From contig NC_030682.2 in assembly GCF_000004195.4 (NCBI RefSeq), positions 132,762,234 to 132,826,233 on the forward strand: a DNA stretch of 64,000 bases, given 5' to 3'. Of this stretch, positions 1 through 13,026 are shown piece after piece. The position numbers and the translations under genes were made by a program. This DNA is from Xenopus tropicalis. Lineage: Eukaryota > Chordata > Amphibia > Anura > Pipidae. Each line of letters opens with the position of its first letter. Within the stretch, counting starts at the first letter, position 1. A model generated the notes under the pieces. That model did not search any database, was not told the DNA's origin, and saw nothing but the letters and a program-made list of their open reading frames with translations.

Positions 1-318
1 GGCCCAAGGAAAGCCTCCCATAGGGCTCAATGGCACTCTGCAGCTCCAACCTGGCCCAAGGAAAGTCTCCCATAGGGCTCAATGGCACTCTGCAGCTCCA
101 ACCCGGCCCAAGGAAAGTCTCCCATAGGGCTCAATGGCACTCTGCAGCTCCAACCCGGCCCAAGGAAAGTCTCCCATAGGGCTCAATGGCACTCTGCAGC
201 TCCAACCCGGCCCAAGGAAAGTCTCCCATAGGGCTCAATGGCACTCTGCAGCTCCAACCCGGCCCAAGGAAAGTCTCCCATAGGGCTCAATGGCACTCTG
301 CAGCTCCAACCTGGCCCA
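1..318. repeat. 52-bp tandem repeat inside the MITE (6+ copies)
   Basis: Units begin with GGCCCAAGGAAAG at positions 1, 53, 105, 157 and so on, an exact 52-bp period with very little divergence. The same 52-bp unit is present once, in reverse complement, at about 13551-13602 in the related element. The array is therefore an expansion of an internal element segment. Short ORFs across it are artefacts of the period. Confidence 0.95.
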
Positions 319-545
319 AGAAAAGTCACGATACCTAAGCTTGAATGAATCCGAATCTTTCGTACTCTGCGCGAAAGCTGCAAAAAAGTCGTAACGCTAC
401 GAAAAAGTTGCAACATTTTGCGCAACATTCGGAATGGCTACGAAAAAGTCGCGTCAATTTTCCGAAAAATCGCAAAATACCGATCATTACGAAAAAAACA
501 CAATCGGACGCATTCGGCCCGTTCGTGGGTTAGTAAATGTGCCCC
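1..545 (-). mobile_element. Harbinger-like MITE, truncated by window start
   Basis: The segment is rich in 'cgaaaaagtcgc'-type blocks and ends with TTAGTAAATGTGCCCC. Read in reverse complement it matches the left part of the element at 13308-13873, including the terminal motif GGGGCACATTTACT and the neighbouring ACGAACGGGCCGAATGCG block. It has no coding capacity. The left terminus lies outside the window, so its target duplication cannot be checked. It differs from the other copy by a tandem expansion of an internal 52-bp unit. Confidence 0.75.
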
Positions 546-3028
546 CAAGTGTGGGGGACCCAGGTGTAGTGTCCTCTGCCCAAGTCTTTCTGTGTTTGTG
601 AGTATTTAGATTCCAAGTGTTATATTTTAAAAAGTAATCTTGTTTCTAATTATTTCAGTTTTTATATTATTTTGAATTATTCATCCCTGGAGCAACTTCA
701 TGTATTGGAATATGGAACTGATACACTGAGCTGTGAAGGAACATCTTCCTGTTTGCAATATAGACTCTAGTGAATTGGTCTTAGACAATTACAATTATGC
801 TGGGAATATTCTTCTCCAGTCCTTTATTGTGGTCACCGTATACTTTACCTGCTCATAAATATCCATTTAGAGCCTTGTGCACCAAGCATTACATTACTTA
901 AAAACAGATTAAGTTACTCCTGTTTTTTCCCCCCCCAGAGCACAGACCTGGGGAATATGAAACCCTCTGCTGTTTGATGTTCTTACTTAGGATCGTATTT
1001 GTCCTTATTAAATATATAGGAGCAGCTAATTTATTTTTATAGTTGGAACTTGGGTTTCTGATGGGTTCTGCCTCTGTGAGGAACTGACTTTTTAAAATGT
1101 GGAATGTAAAGGTAAATATCACTGAAAAACTTTATGAGACCCAACCATGCAATGCAAATACGAGGCTGTGAACCATATCATTTTTTATGGCGGATTAGAC
1201 CGCAGTACGGAGTCCCATAAAGAGGGTCCAGTAATAACTGCCAAGGACCAGGTGGTGATTACAGGGCTTTCTTTTTTGGTTGTCCTTACAGCTTATTTAT
1301 AAAGCATACAAGTGTGCTCAAAGATTGCTCTCTGGTGCTTATACACTCTCCCTTCCTATTATTCCATAGTGTTCCTGAGTTACAAGATTTTTTGGGATCC
1401 TGAGAAAGTGCAGGAGCACCCACATGTTGAAAATGCTTGATGCAACTTGCACCTGATTTGCATCAAAATTTAGGCAAAATGTCTGTCAGTCTTTCTATTT
1501 CCAGTTATTATGATGACCCTATTAGCAATGTGGGCTCTTGATAGCTAGCCTCTTCTTGGTGGCATAGTGTTTCTGGAGCCCAGGCCAGACTCGGGTCTTC
1601 AAGTCTCTTCTCAACCTTGGGCCTGGTTAGGGAGGGCGCAGATTGGAAAATTTCCAACCTGCACATTACTAGACCCGATATAAACCTTTCTTCTTTGGTT
1701 CTTTGTTGGGACAATGGCCTCGTTCTTTCATTCATCTTAAATCAAATTCCACAGAAACAGATAATTGGGAACACTGACCAGGATTTGGCCTAGGCAAAAT
1801 GAAAAATAACCTATAAAATGATCACAACAGGCAGATCACTAAGGATTATACTCTAGACAATGCTTTAAGGTAAACTTTGCCAAATTCTGTAGGATAAGTT
1901 CCTATGGTCAGGCAAATGGGTGAAGCCCAGTCACCTATGGTTGCCCAAAGGTGGTCTTCAGGACCTACATCATCACTAGCTCTACAGACAGTAGAAGAAG
2001 GCAAAGGGACAGATGTACAGCAAAGCTATATGGTGGATAGTGGGCTTGCAATAGATGTACTTGTACAGCAGCACCACTGAGACCTTTCAAAATGACCCCT
2101 TCATATCTCCACCAGAGCTGTTTACTCTCAATATAAGATTTCACACTCTATTTTTAGATTTCATCATTTCACATGCTAGGAATATTCATTTATTCCATTT
2201 CTCTACGAAATATATTACGACTGTACAACACAGCTGTTTATGCAAAGCCCAACTACAGCAGCAATATATTAAATCAATATATTTCACTTTCAAGCTGCTG
2301 TTATTTTTAAAGCAGAAATAAATCTACAGACTGTTTCCCATGATACCCTATGGAGTTTGTCAAGCTGTGTCAGTCTATGCCCTGGCCTCGCTAGTAACAT
2401 AATAGTTAATACTATTCTGATGCCACTAATGCTCGGCTGGGGTGCAGAGCAGGGAGCAGCGGTCACTGGGGGTGGAGAGAGGAGGGGCCCATGGCTGGGG
2501 GTGGGCCCTTTGGTGGCTGATAGTGGGTCCTCAAATCATACTCAGGTGGCCTTGGGGACACCACTCTGACTTGCCCACCTTAAGGCAGGCTGTAAGGACA
2601 GGGCTGGAGTTGCCTCCTAACACTGGGCACCAGATGTTTGATCCGGCAGTCTCTGCAACCCCTTGGTGCCTGTGCTCTTATGTCCAGGGGCTTTGAAAAT
2701 GTGCCCTTTTATTTTACAACAACAGGATCATTTCAGGCTTGAGTTGTGCTTTGTACGTTGTAGAATTTTAAATCTGAAATATTGAATCATTTAATCATCT
2801 GTTTAAGTGCTTTCTATATTATATGGCAGCGACAGATAAAAATAAATGTACCGTAACATAAGTGATGTAATAAATGTAAATATGTATACATACGGAGAGA
2901 GAATATAAAGTACTCCCTTTTCTAATTCCCTTTCAAATTCCACTCCAGAAGTGTCAAAAATATCCACCCCTACCCTAATGTCAGAGGTGGGCAGTATATG
3001 GGCACATACATTAGCAAGGTGCCGGGGA
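546..3028. other. Intergenic/intronic unique sequence, no gene seen
   Basis: AT-rich sequence with frequent stops in all frames. No recognisable gene, RNA gene or terminal-repeat element was seen. Confidence 0.6.
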
Positions 3029-3310
3029 GGTTGACCATATACATTAAGATCCTCTTGTTTGGCAACTTTGTTTGGCAATCTTTCTCCAGACATGCCCACC
3101 TAGGGTGAGCGATATGGGGCTAATCTGATTGTTTGGCTCTAGTGCCAAATGATCATATTACATTGATGGGTATAGAAACCATTAGAGCGAGGGCTGCATC
3201 AATGAGCCAATGTAGTTCTCAATCTAGCCTGCCTGATTGACATTTGGCCAATTGTTGAGTGGGCCCGTAGGAGGTATGGGAAGATAAGGTGCCAAGTTGG
3301 CCACCTTTAG
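3029..3310 (+). mobile_element. Decayed 'GGCCATACAC'-family MITE
   Basis: The left edge resembles TTGACCATATACATTAAGATC and the right edge ends GGCCACCTTTAG. Internal blocks (GCCCACCTAGGGTGAGCGATAT, split by substitutions, and a 'cagcatcaatgagccaatg'-like block) parallel the better preserved copy at 25790-26113. The copy is strongly diverged and non-coding. The superfamily is not certain. Confidence 0.55.
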
Positions 3311-3902
3311 ACCTGCAACACATCTGAACTCTCAATTACTGTAGCTTGTCAGTTCAAACCAACCAGACCTGCGGTTAAACCCGCCACTGAGTTTGAGGCC
3401 AATCTCCCACTCCCATAGGAATACATGAGGCTGTGGGGCAAATCCTCTATACATGTCATAAAACTCAAAAAAGAGATTTTAGTGGCAACTACATGATTGG
3501 CAAAAAAAATCATTAGTCTATAACAGGCAAAGTGATTTATGCTGTATATTTTTGTATGACATTTTATCGGCACAGTACATTATCCCAAGGTCATTTGCTT
3601 ATATCATTGGTTTGTGTTGCATAAAAACCCAGTAAATATGTCCTTGGAAATCACCTGGGAGAGGTTTCCTGTATTACTACTTTGTGCTCGATATTCCCAT
3701 CAAATCAGAAAAAAACATTCTAAGGAAACTTTTTTAAAGGTTTTCTTTTCATTATATTTACTTTTAAAGGGCAAGGAAACCCATCTTTTCAACAATTCAC
3801 TATGTAACTTGTCACCCCTTCATATACTAGTTCGCCATGTTTCTTTTAAGAAATACTGCTTCTATTACTCTCTGCTCCACTGTTCAATCTTCCTATCTAT
3901 CC

Positions 3903-4233
3903 ATCTCAACTAGTGATGAGCGAATTTTTTCGCCAGGCATGGATTCGCAGAGAATTTCCGCATTTTGGCATTGGCGAATTGTTTCGTGAAAGTTCAGTGA
4001 AAATTCGCTGTGGAAAAATTCACTGTGCGTAAAAAAGATTGATCACGCAGTCAAATTGGGCGCGGGCAACAAAAAATAAATGTGGGTGACCAAAAAAGAC
4101 GCTGTTGACAAAAGAAAAAAAAGCGCGACAAATGCGTTTTGCAAATTGTTTGCCGTTTCACGAATCTTCTTGCCGTTTCGCGAATTTTATGGCGAAGCGA
4201 AACGGGACAGATTTACTCATCATTAATCTCAGC
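3903..4233 (+). mobile_element. hAT-type MITE with 8-bp target duplication
   Basis: The element runs 3911-4225, starting TAGTGATGAGCGAA and ending TACTCATCATTA. It is flanked by ATCTCAAC (3903-3910) and ATCTCAGC (4226-4233), matching at 7 of 8 bases. An 8-bp duplication plus this terminal repeat is the hAT hallmark. The interior is made of 'gcgaattttcgc'-like words and has no ORF. A terminal fragment of the same kind (CTAGTGATGAGTGAATTC) is seen near 55774. Confidence 0.8.
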
Positions 4234-4275
4234 GAATTTTCGCATTTCACCGTTGCCAATTTTTTTTTTTGACGG

Positions 4276-4313
4276 ACTGCTCCTGGACAAACTTAGTGCC
4301 TTTTATTACATAT
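4276..4313 (+). repeat. Terminal fragment of the palindromic MITE seen at 29909
   Basis: The segment reads CTGCTCCTGGACAAACTTAG followed by TGCCTTTTATTACATA. It closely matches the right arm of the element at 29909-30058. Only one arm is present. Confidence 0.5.
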
Positions 4314-5007
4314 AGGGGGGAAAATAAAAATATTCTAAATCCTATATTTTTAGCTATAGGGTAATTAGGGTAATGTTAACAAAACTTCCCAGCATCCTCG
4401 GCTAGTTAGTACTTCCCAGAGAATGATGTGATTTGTAAATAGGAGCTTTTACACTCATAGGATCAAGGTCTCAACCCAACGAGACAAACACCGGTAAGGC
4501 ATTAAATAATGTGCACAAATAAAGCACTGTGCTTCAGTTCTGCCTAACTTACTGGGGGAGATGGTTTTGTTTATGTGGCTTTTTCATTTTTCTATTTTGG
4601 TAACGTTCCAAGAATAATCTGCTGTTTTGATGTGGGAAAATGATGCTCTGGCCTGTTCTCTATGGTTCTTGGCTGTCTATATGAGCAGCGATAAACAAAC
4701 ATGATTCTTTAAATCATAAACAATGAGGAGAAAGAAGAAATTCAAATTGGACTGATCTTTTGAGGGAAAATACAATGTTATCATTGAAAGGGAGAAATTA
4801 TTGCTTAATGGAGCAACTTTAGTTACAATTATTTATCAAAAAATGCAGTTTACTGGCTCATCTGAAACATCAGAGACAGTGCCACCAATTTAACTGTATT
4901 TGCTAGAAATGTCCCCAATTATACAGCTGGAATATCTGTAAGTATAGGGCCTCTCAATGACTATTGCCTTAAACATCTTGAGATGTTTTGAGATCTTGAT
5001 CCTGTGG

Positions 5008-5328
5008 TTGTAGAGCAGTGATCCCCAACCAGTGGCTCAGGGGCAACATGTTGCTCCCAACCCCTTGGATGTTGCTCTCAGTGCCCCCAAACCAGGGAGT
5101 TATTTTTGAATTCCTGACTTGGGGGCAAGTTTTGGTTGAATAAAAACAAGATTTCCTACCAAATAAAGCCCCTGTAAGCTGATAGGGTGCATACAGGCCC
5201 CTAATAGCCAATCACAGCCCTTATTTGGCTCCTCCATGAACTTTTATGGTGATTGTGTTGCTCCCCAAGTCTTTTTATATTTGACTGTGGCTCATGAGTA
5301 AGAAAGGTTGAGGACCCCTGTTGTAGAG
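5008..5328 (+). mobile_element. Non-autonomous hAT element with perfect 8-bp TSD
   Basis: The element occupies 5016-5320, beginning CAGTGATCCCCAACCAGTGG and ending GGTTGAGGACCCCTG, imperfect terminal inverted repeats of hAT type. It is flanked on both sides by an identical TTGTAGAG (5008-5015 and 5321-5328). It has no transposase ORF, so it would need a hAT transposase supplied elsewhere. It is the best preserved of seven copies of one family in the window. Confidence 0.92.
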
Positions 5329-6054
5329 GCTCCTATTTACAAAGCCTACCTTTCTCAGGGACGTGCTGACTAGCTGACTAGCTGAGGATGCTGGAATGTT
5401 TGTTAAATTGAGCACTTTTTAGTTCAATTGTCCAGGTGTTCCCCATGGTTTCTTACTTATCCTGTAGAAAGGTTTCCTATAACACTCTGACCTATGCCTT
5501 GTTATGGCATATCCATGCACGTAATGCCCATGGCCAAGGCCTTACCTTCACCCAGTTCTGCTGGATGCTGCTTATAGCTATGGTCAAATGATTATTAGTC
5601 TTTTTCAATGGCAGCTTGCATTTAATTCAGGTGAAAATTTATGGGAAACTGAAAGAAGGGTGCCAACACCAGGTGACTCTAGAACAATCCAGGTCATGAC
5701 TATATAAAAAACACATATTTTGTCCCTGTTTTGATTCATTGGGGGTGATTTACTAATTGAACAAAAGCCCTGTACTTTGAAGAATTGCTGTTAGTTTATG
5801 CTCCCCCAAATAGGAGCTCAGAGACCTGCAGCAATGTGAGAAAACCTAAGTGTGGGTATCATGAACAGATAATCTTAATTGTTTCATAAGAGCTGCATAA
5901 AAGAAGAAAGAGGTTTATTCATATTTGTAGACTAATCTATAATTAAAAAAGGAGGTGCACTCCCTTAACCCTATGTAACAACTTGCCTGGGTGCAAATGT
6001 AACATTGCCCTCTGCAGGTCTGAATCAAGAAAACCTATTTTATTAGTGAAAAAT

Positions 6055-6215
6055 TATAAAGCGTGTGTTATAAAGCGCCAACTTATTCCGCAGCACTGTA
6101 CAATAAGTGAGTGTATACACTGAACATACAGTTACATACAAAGCCACCAATAACCAATACAAGAGGTGAAGAGAGCCCTGCCCAAAAGGGCTTACAATCT
6201 ATAAGGGTAGATCAA
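6055..6215 (-). repeat. Interspersed repeat, LINE/SINE 3'-end-like fragment
   Basis: Contains TATAAAGCGCCAACTTATTC, then GCAGCACTGTACAATAAGTG, and CCCTGCCCAAAAGGGCTTAC. I recall this word combination as common in frog DNA, in reverse orientation ending 'ggcgctttataa'. The class is not certain. No ORF is present. Confidence 0.45.
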
Positions 6216-7810
6216 TATAGATAAAGGTCCTAATGAGGACCAAAATGTTGGACTGCTGTTGGACTATATATATACAGTATGTATTCAACAACAACAACAA
6301 AAAGCAAAGATGTCTGTAAAGTGTTCAGTGACAGGCACCTAGATTAATTAAGGGAAAGGTCTATAAATCTATAAAAAGGCATGACAAATTTAATTTGTTT
6401 ACATTAAAAAAGGGGGAGAGGATTGGCATGTGTGAATATACAAGGTCAGGACAAGGATGTGGCCACTGAGTTATTATTCCCTTGGAGGGTACAGGTAATA
6501 TGAGAAGAAATGACTGGAAAGGACAGATGCTTTGATTTGCCAGCCTGACATTGTAACAATTTAGGGCACATTCATTTACATTGATGGAGTGTCCAAAGTG
6601 CAATTTTGACCTCAATCGCCATGGTTTTTTCCACAATGCAGCATTTTTTTCCCAGAATTCCAGCAAAATTGTAGGAGCAAAGGGGCAATTATCTTGGCAC
6701 AATTGCGCTGCACTCTACTGCAGATGTGCCTGATTCATCAATAGGCGCAGCAGCTCCCAAACTGGGACAGAAGGACTGAGCGGTGCCAAGCCCAACTATA
6801 CTGAAGTGCAAGGAGCACATTTTGACACAAGTATCTTGAAAGTGGTTTTATGTGCAACTCACTGCGGGGAAAAGCACATTTTGCCCACTTTGCTTGTGGA
6901 CGTATTTTGTATTTCAATACCCCTGAAGGTGTTATCTGGGGCTGATAAAAGAAAGCTAAGCTCTACTTGCACCCATAGCCTTTAAATTATTCCATTTGGT
7001 GTGGCCTGATATGGTAGAACGGACGGGACTCGAGATTACAGTGGAAGATTAATAGCTGGATTTCATACTGCCGGTAACGCTGGGGGAGCAGTATACAGTA
7101 CTAACACACACATTGCGTTGGGTCAACATATGGGTCAATAGGAAAAGGGGCTTTTTCCTCAATGCTCAATACCAGGCACCAAATATATTCATTGATTTTC
7201 TTTACCTAGTCAAAGCTAATTTAGAAAGTTCTAAGAGTTAATGTGGTTTTTTCCTGGTGCGGAAGCTTAAAGCAAACATTTTTCTTATCAAACATCTTCC
7301 TCTACATAGTAAATAACAGAGTCCCTGAGTTGTACAAAGGATTGGGCACCTTCCCATTTTCTCTTTCTCTTGACTGCACTGATCAGAGGGCTCTATATTT
7401 CTTCCCGTTCGTCTGCCTATGATATACTTCACCAAGCAAACAAGGCTGACCACCATCTGTGACTCGGCAGTTCATTTTGTCTGTCACTTTTGACAGGAAT
7501 CAATGTAGCGTCAAGGACACCATTTCTCTTAGGTGCCCTTATGTAGCGTAGGACGGCAGCCAAGCAGCAGGAGAAAGCCCGGCATAAAGGGAAATATTGG
7601 CACATTGGGCCCTTGAATGCGTTTCAGAAAAGCGGCCAGATGTTTTAATGAGAGCAAAAGGAGACATTAATGCAGAATGTTGCATATTTACAGAGCTTTT
7701 CAGCAAGAAGAGCTGCCACATACTGTTGTGCTTGGCTACTAAGCATGAATACAAGCTGGATCTCCTGCCAACTGTGCCCAATCCAATGGGGAGAAATAAA
7801 AAAGTTTGGT
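6216..7810. other. Unique sequence, no gene seen
   Basis: Scattered short ORFs only, with no recognisable protein motif and no clear mobile-element ends. Confidence 0.5.
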
Positions 7811-7814
7811 CTAG

Positions 7815-7925
7815 TTAAAGTGGGTCTAGTTACAAACAGCAACCAATCACATATTTACTTTCAAACAGGTGAGCAGTAAATGTTACCTAATGGTTGGTTG
7901 CTATGGGTTACTAGAGCTCATGCAA
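7815..7925. repeat. Remnant of palindromic MITE ('ggttgctatgggttac')
   Basis: The left side has AGCAACCAATCACATATTTA and the right side GGTTGGTTGCTATGGGTTAC, inverted relative to each other, as in the element at 29909-30058. The ends are eroded. Confidence 0.5.
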
Positions 7926-8467
7926 ACATGGTAATTATATAGTATTCTACCAATGATCCAGGTAAAGGTTTATTTTCATCTGCATTTTATTCAGTTTCAT
8001 CTTTAGTAGTTCAATATGGCTTGTTAGTGGTATAACTAGAGGGCTACCAAGCACAGTGCACAGTTGGCTTCTCTTTGTAGCCCCAACAGAGACATATTGG
8101 TCACATTTTATTTTCAATTCAAGCATGAATTGTCACAGGTTTCTGCTCCAATGTCCCTCTCAGTTCCCTGGTTTAAGTGCAACCCCTGTATGCCCTGATA
8201 AAATCTACACATTACACAAGAAATTCCATTCAATTTCTGCCCAGCTTTCTACCTTTGGGTCACTAAAATAAAAACATATCATAGAGATCTGTGTCTTCCC
8301 CATTGAATACAGCGCTGTGTTTGGCAGTCCTGTATAGACGAGTGTTGGGTGGCACGTAGTCATCCCCCTCCTGCTCCCAACCCATCCTCTAACTTGATGA
8401 GGATGGGTAGGGAGCAAGTGATGATGAGCAAGTTACACAGTGACATAGACAACAGGCCACAATAAAG

Positions 8468-8750
8468 CCCTATGGCACTGATTCCCAACCAGTGGCTCGG
8501 GGGCAACATGTTACTCCCCAACCCCTTGGATGTTGCTCCTAGTGACCCCAAAGCAGGCAGTTATTTTTGGCTTTACTACCAAATAAAGCCCCCTGTAAGC
8601 TGATAGGGTGCATAGAGGCTGCCTAATAGCCAATATTAGCCCTTATTTGGCACCTCCATGAACTTTTATGGTGCTTGTGTTGCTCTCCAAGTCTTTTTAC
8701 ATTTGACTGTGGCTCATGAGTAAGAAAGGTTGGGGATCCCTGCTCTATGG
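8468..8750 (+). mobile_element. Non-autonomous hAT element, same family as 5016
   Basis: The element runs 8476-8742, from CACTGATTCCCAACCAGTGG to GGTTGGGGATCCCTG. The flanks are CCCTATGG and CTCTATGG, matching at 7 of 8 bases. It is shorter than the 5016 copy by an internal deletion and has no ORF. Confidence 0.88.
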
Positions 8751-8769
8751 TCTCAGCCCGCTGAGTCTG

Positions 8770-9350
8770 CTCTGCACCTGAAGTGCGCAGTGCAGCCACT
8801 CCCCCAGGCAAAATTGCTTGGCGCATGAGTACTATGGGCAGGCCTGGGCTAGACTTGCCACCTTTCAAGTATAAATTTACCAGCCAGCAGGGGGACAGGG
8901 ACAAAAGGAGAGGTCTGTGACATAATATGGGTGGGGCAATGATGATAACGGGACAGGGCTATGATGCCAAAGACGTCTTGAGGAGTCCTAGGAAAGAGGA
9001 AGAGAAAGGGTACGTTTTTCCCAGTGTCTGTCTCATTTGGGTAACTCATTGCCAGTAATTTTTTGGCAGGTGCTTTACCAGCTAGGCTAGGTAAACACTG
9101 GCCTGGTAGCACCCTTAGATGGGACTGCCAATCTGTGGATTCTGACAAATGCCAGTGGGGTTGCTGTAAGATGCCATAGTCAGTATTTAATGGGCTTGTG
9201 GGGGGCTGCTTGGGTCTCTGTGTACTTGGCAGAGCTATTTTAAGTCCCAGTGCAGGCCTGATTAAGGGACATGCTCGTTCTCCCCATAGGGCTCTTGCAC
9301 TTCTGCCCAAGGGCATTGTAAATCAACCCCCCCCCAATATGTATGTTGCC
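8770..9350. repeat. Diverged interspersed repeat
   Basis: Contains GCTGTAAGATGCCATAGTCA followed by 'ttaatgggcttgtggggg' and CAGTGCAGGCCTGATTAAG. A parallel block, GCTGTAAGATGCCATAGACA with 'attgggctggtgggg' and CAGTCTGGGCCTGAATG, lies at about 14052-14125. Two related copies indicate a repeat family, possibly a LINE untranslated region. The 155-codon minus-strand ORF across 8849-9316 has no recognisable motif and is not called. Confidence 0.4.
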
Positions 9351-9429
9351 ATGTACAGCAGGTCTATTGACTCATGTAATCATGGCAATGCAAATCATTC
9401 AGCCTTCGGTGCTAATTTATAGAGCTAGG

Positions 9430-10160
9430 TTGGTAACCCTTCACCTGAACCAATTTCATTTATTTTGCCTTTAATATAGAGAGCAGAGTAATCTCCTTTC
9501 CCAGCAACAGATGCACATTTTGATAGAATAGTCTGGGAGGTAAAGGCTGAGGATTTTAATGAGGGCTTGTTGCGGAAACCTCTTTATCTTATGGTGACGT
9601 TAAATCGATGAAACTCTGTCACCCTCAGAGAAATATCTATCAATCACTTGGGCAAAATAAACCTGCACACCTTCCTGAGCAAGCGACATGCACCATTAAA
9701 TCTCATCTGCATTTGTAGCAAAACCATATCAAATGACTGTCCTGCGTAAATACACCCACAATATCAAAGCATGGATAGAAGGTTACCGACCCCACAAGCA
9801 CCTGATCTGCATTCTCGCCATTACCGTAATTTAGTGATGCATTGGCTGCCGGGATACAGATGGATTTTTATGTAATTTCAAAATGTGTCGTGATGAAACA
9901 CTGGAGAAATTGCAGCAGAACTCTTATGTAATGGGACTTCAGCTGATTTATAGGGGATTTTTCTTAATGAGACAGTTGCACAGTAAGAGAAGCTTTATTA
10001 GAATTGATGTTTTTGTCTTATGGAAAAGGGCAGGCACTGTTTTATTTTGACTCTGTTGACGGTAACAACAGCAGTACAGAATGTTAACTGCGTATTTGAA
10101 AATCCATACGACTGTGTACTGAATAATATATTATTTATATATATTTAAACTCACACGTCT
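9430..10160. other. Repeat-free stretch, possible conserved non-coding DNA
   Basis: No repeats or coding signal seen. Around 9540-10020 the sequence has balanced composition with homeodomain-like and POU-like words. Constraint is only guessed from texture and cannot be shown from one sequence. Confidence 0.2.
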
Positions 10161-11000
10161 ATCACACATCGTGTACGGTGGAGACTGAGGCTATTTCTAG
10201 AATTAAGGTTGGAATGCCTGGGGCACAGTTTTAAATCCCTAAACTAGAGCAGTCCGAGCAGTACAAGAACTCCCAGGGGTATAGTCTGATATTCTGTATC
10301 TGTCCCCAACCAGCTGTGAACCAGAAGTAACATCACCGCTGATCATCCATCATGATAATAGTGTTACTCTTGAATAGTACTCGGGGTCTTTGTATTTTTC
10401 CTGCGTATTGTTCTCCTGCAATTACTTTAAATAGGGAGGCAAAATCCATTAGCATTTGTACTTCTACCAGTAATGAATATCTATCAGGTGTATCAAGGGG
10501 GGGGGGGGGAATGTAAGGTGGCCCACCTAGTCTGGGGCCCTGTAAACCAGCATTGTATATGGTTCTGTATATATCATAAGGGAGCTTAAATAGTGCATTT
10601 GTGCTAGGGGCCCAGAGGGAATGGTGGGTTTCTGATTGTGCTCCTTTAATTTAGATGTTCTTTTAACTCATCTTTCAACATCTCATTTATAAATTATTTG
10701 CTTATTAATTTAATAATCCACTCTTAATCAGTTAATGATGTATAAGGCTTCTTTATAAGAGTGTATCTTATTGTTTCTCCCATAATGTAAGGTTTGACGT
10801 CCAACTATTTTCTGGTTATCTTTTAAATAATGAGATGGCATTAGTTTTCTATCAGCTTTCTAATCAACCTGTGTTGCTGAGCTTCATAGAAACAATGTGT
10901 ATAGCCTGAAATGGCACAGGTGGCAAAAAGCATGCAGGTAGTAAGGCAAGATGGGGTAGGTTCTAGAGATCCTAGGATAGCTGTATTTATTTCAACAAGA

Positions 11001-11650
11001 AGGGCACCTACAATGAGATGGGGAGCGTACTTACAGAGATGCAACTCCATGAACCCACCTACAAGTCGATGCATGGAGTGCTATAGTGGATAGCTGGGCA
11101 GGTGCTAGAATGAGGGAAGAAGAGCACCTACAATGAGATGGGGAATGAACCTACAGAGATGCAACTCCATGAACCCACCTACAAGTTGATGCATGGAGTG
11201 CTATAGGGGATAGCTGGGCAGGTGCTAGAATGAGGCAAGAAGGGCACCTACAATGAGATGGGGAGTGAACCTACAGAGGAACCTACTGAGATGCAGCTCT
11301 ATGAACCCACCTACAAGTCAATGCATGGAGTTGTATAGGGGATAGCTGGGAGGGTGCTAGAATGAGGGAAAAAGGGCACCTACAATGAGATGAGGAGTGA
11401 ACCTACAGAGGAACCTACTGAGATGCAGCTCCATGAACCAACCTACAAGTCAATGCATGGAGTTGTATAGGGGATAGCTGGGCAGGTGCTAGAATGAGGG
11501 AAGAAGGGCACCTACAATGAGATGGGGAGTGAACCTACAGAGGAACCTACTGAGATGCAGCTCCATGAACCCACCTACAAGTCAATGCATGGAGTTGTAT
11601 AGGGACACCTGGGAGGGTGCTAGAATGAAGGAAGAAGGGCACCTATACAG
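11001..11650. repeat. Tandem repeat, 120- and 132-bp units
   Basis: The word AGGGCACCTACAATGAGATG (with one AGAGC variant) recurs near 11001, 11121, 11241, 11373, 11505 and, diverged, 11636. The first two steps are 120 bp and later ones 131-132 bp. The longer units carry an extra 12 bp, GAACCTACAGAG duplicated as 'gaacctactgag'. Short ORFs across the array do not persist. Confidence 0.9.
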
Positions 11651-11942
11651 AGGCAGGGAGGATACATGGTGTGTCACATCATGGTGTACCTACAGAGGGC
11701 CAGGAAGTGTAAATAAAGCACCATAGAGATAAGGCAACTACATAAGAACCGGAAAGATATTAGTGCGGTGATGAATACAAGAGTTAAAGGGGGTATATAA
11801 AGTGGAGGAAAGTAGAAAATGTATGTGGGGCAGTACAGAGAAGGATAAATATTGTGGTGCAAGGAGGGCACAAAAATTGGTATAAGGGGGGATATATACA
11901 GAGGGGTGGGCGGGGTACAAGCAGTAGTGTAGGAAGGGCTTC

Positions 11943-12265
11943 CTATAGAGCAGGGATCCCCAACCTTTTATATTTGTGAGACACATTTAAATGTAAAAAG
12001 TGTTGGGGAGCAACACAAGCATGAAAAAGGTTCCTGGGGGTGCAAATAAGAGCTATAATTGGCTTCTTAATAGCTCCTATGTGGACTGGCAGCCTACAGA
12101 AGGCTCTGTTTGGCATTATACTTGGTTTTTATGCAACCAAAACTTGCCTCCTTACCAGAAATTCAAAAATGAGCAAATGCTTTGGGGCCACTGGGAGCAA
12201 CATCCAAGGGGTTGGGGAGCAACATGTTGCTCGCGAGCCACTGGTTGGGGAACACTGCTATAGAG
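11943..12265 (-). mobile_element. Non-autonomous hAT element with perfect 8-bp TSD
   Basis: The element runs 11951-12257, from CAGGGATCCCCAACC to GGTTGGGGAACACTG, in the opposite orientation to the 5016 copy. CTATAGAG lies exactly on both sides (11943-11950, 12258-12265). There is no transposase ORF. Confidence 0.92.
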
Positions 12266-13026
12266 GGGCAGGGGATGTAGAGTGGCATTGGTAGGGGTAT
12301 CTACAGAAGGGGAAAGGGTGGGTTCACCTAAAAAGAGTAACTTTACAGAAGGGAAACATCCCATTGGACGTATTTAGATTTTATTACTAAGCACAGAATT
12401 AACGTTTCAGTTGCTATTTTCTGAAAGTTCTGCACTGTGCTTATCCTTGTGCATGAAAGTGCAATTGCATATGTTTAATTCAAATGTAATTATGTAAATA
12501 TAATGCTCCAAGGCACACTTTATCGAGTGCATATATGTAAATCAGATTTAAAGTTAGCTGCAGCCCCGGGGCAAATTAGATTTTTCCTGGGAAATTTGCG
12601 CGTCTCTTCAGGAGATGCCAGAGTCTGAGAACTAGAAAATTGCCCATGATAGAAATGTTTATACTGCTTATTGGTGGGACCGCAGGACACAAACGTACTG
12701 TTGTCTTGGAAATAATAAGCAAAACACACAATTCACAAATTCATCATTTCTCACTAAGAAGGATTTTAAGGATAAGCTACCACTCTTGTGACGTTGGTGG
12801 CAGTGAAAGCCAGGGACGCATAGAGGAACACCCCCACGGGTGCTGTAAAATGATACAAGTACATATGGACATCATTCACTGAGGTGCGTGCATCCAAACG
12901 CACTCCTGCACTTTCACTCCTGCACTTTGATATGACTGTGTCCATCCTTCCTCTTCTTATAAATAGTGCACAACTGTACCTCTTGCCACTGAGAAATCCT
13001 GGAGTGACCACCACTCTGGATATGTG
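12266..13026. other. Unique sequence, no gene seen
   Basis: No recognisable gene or repeat ends. Confidence 0.5.

Noticed and set aside
8849..9316. 155-codon minus-strand ORF
   Set aside because: No motif, and it overlaps a diverged interspersed repeat whose related copy at 14 kb is not open.
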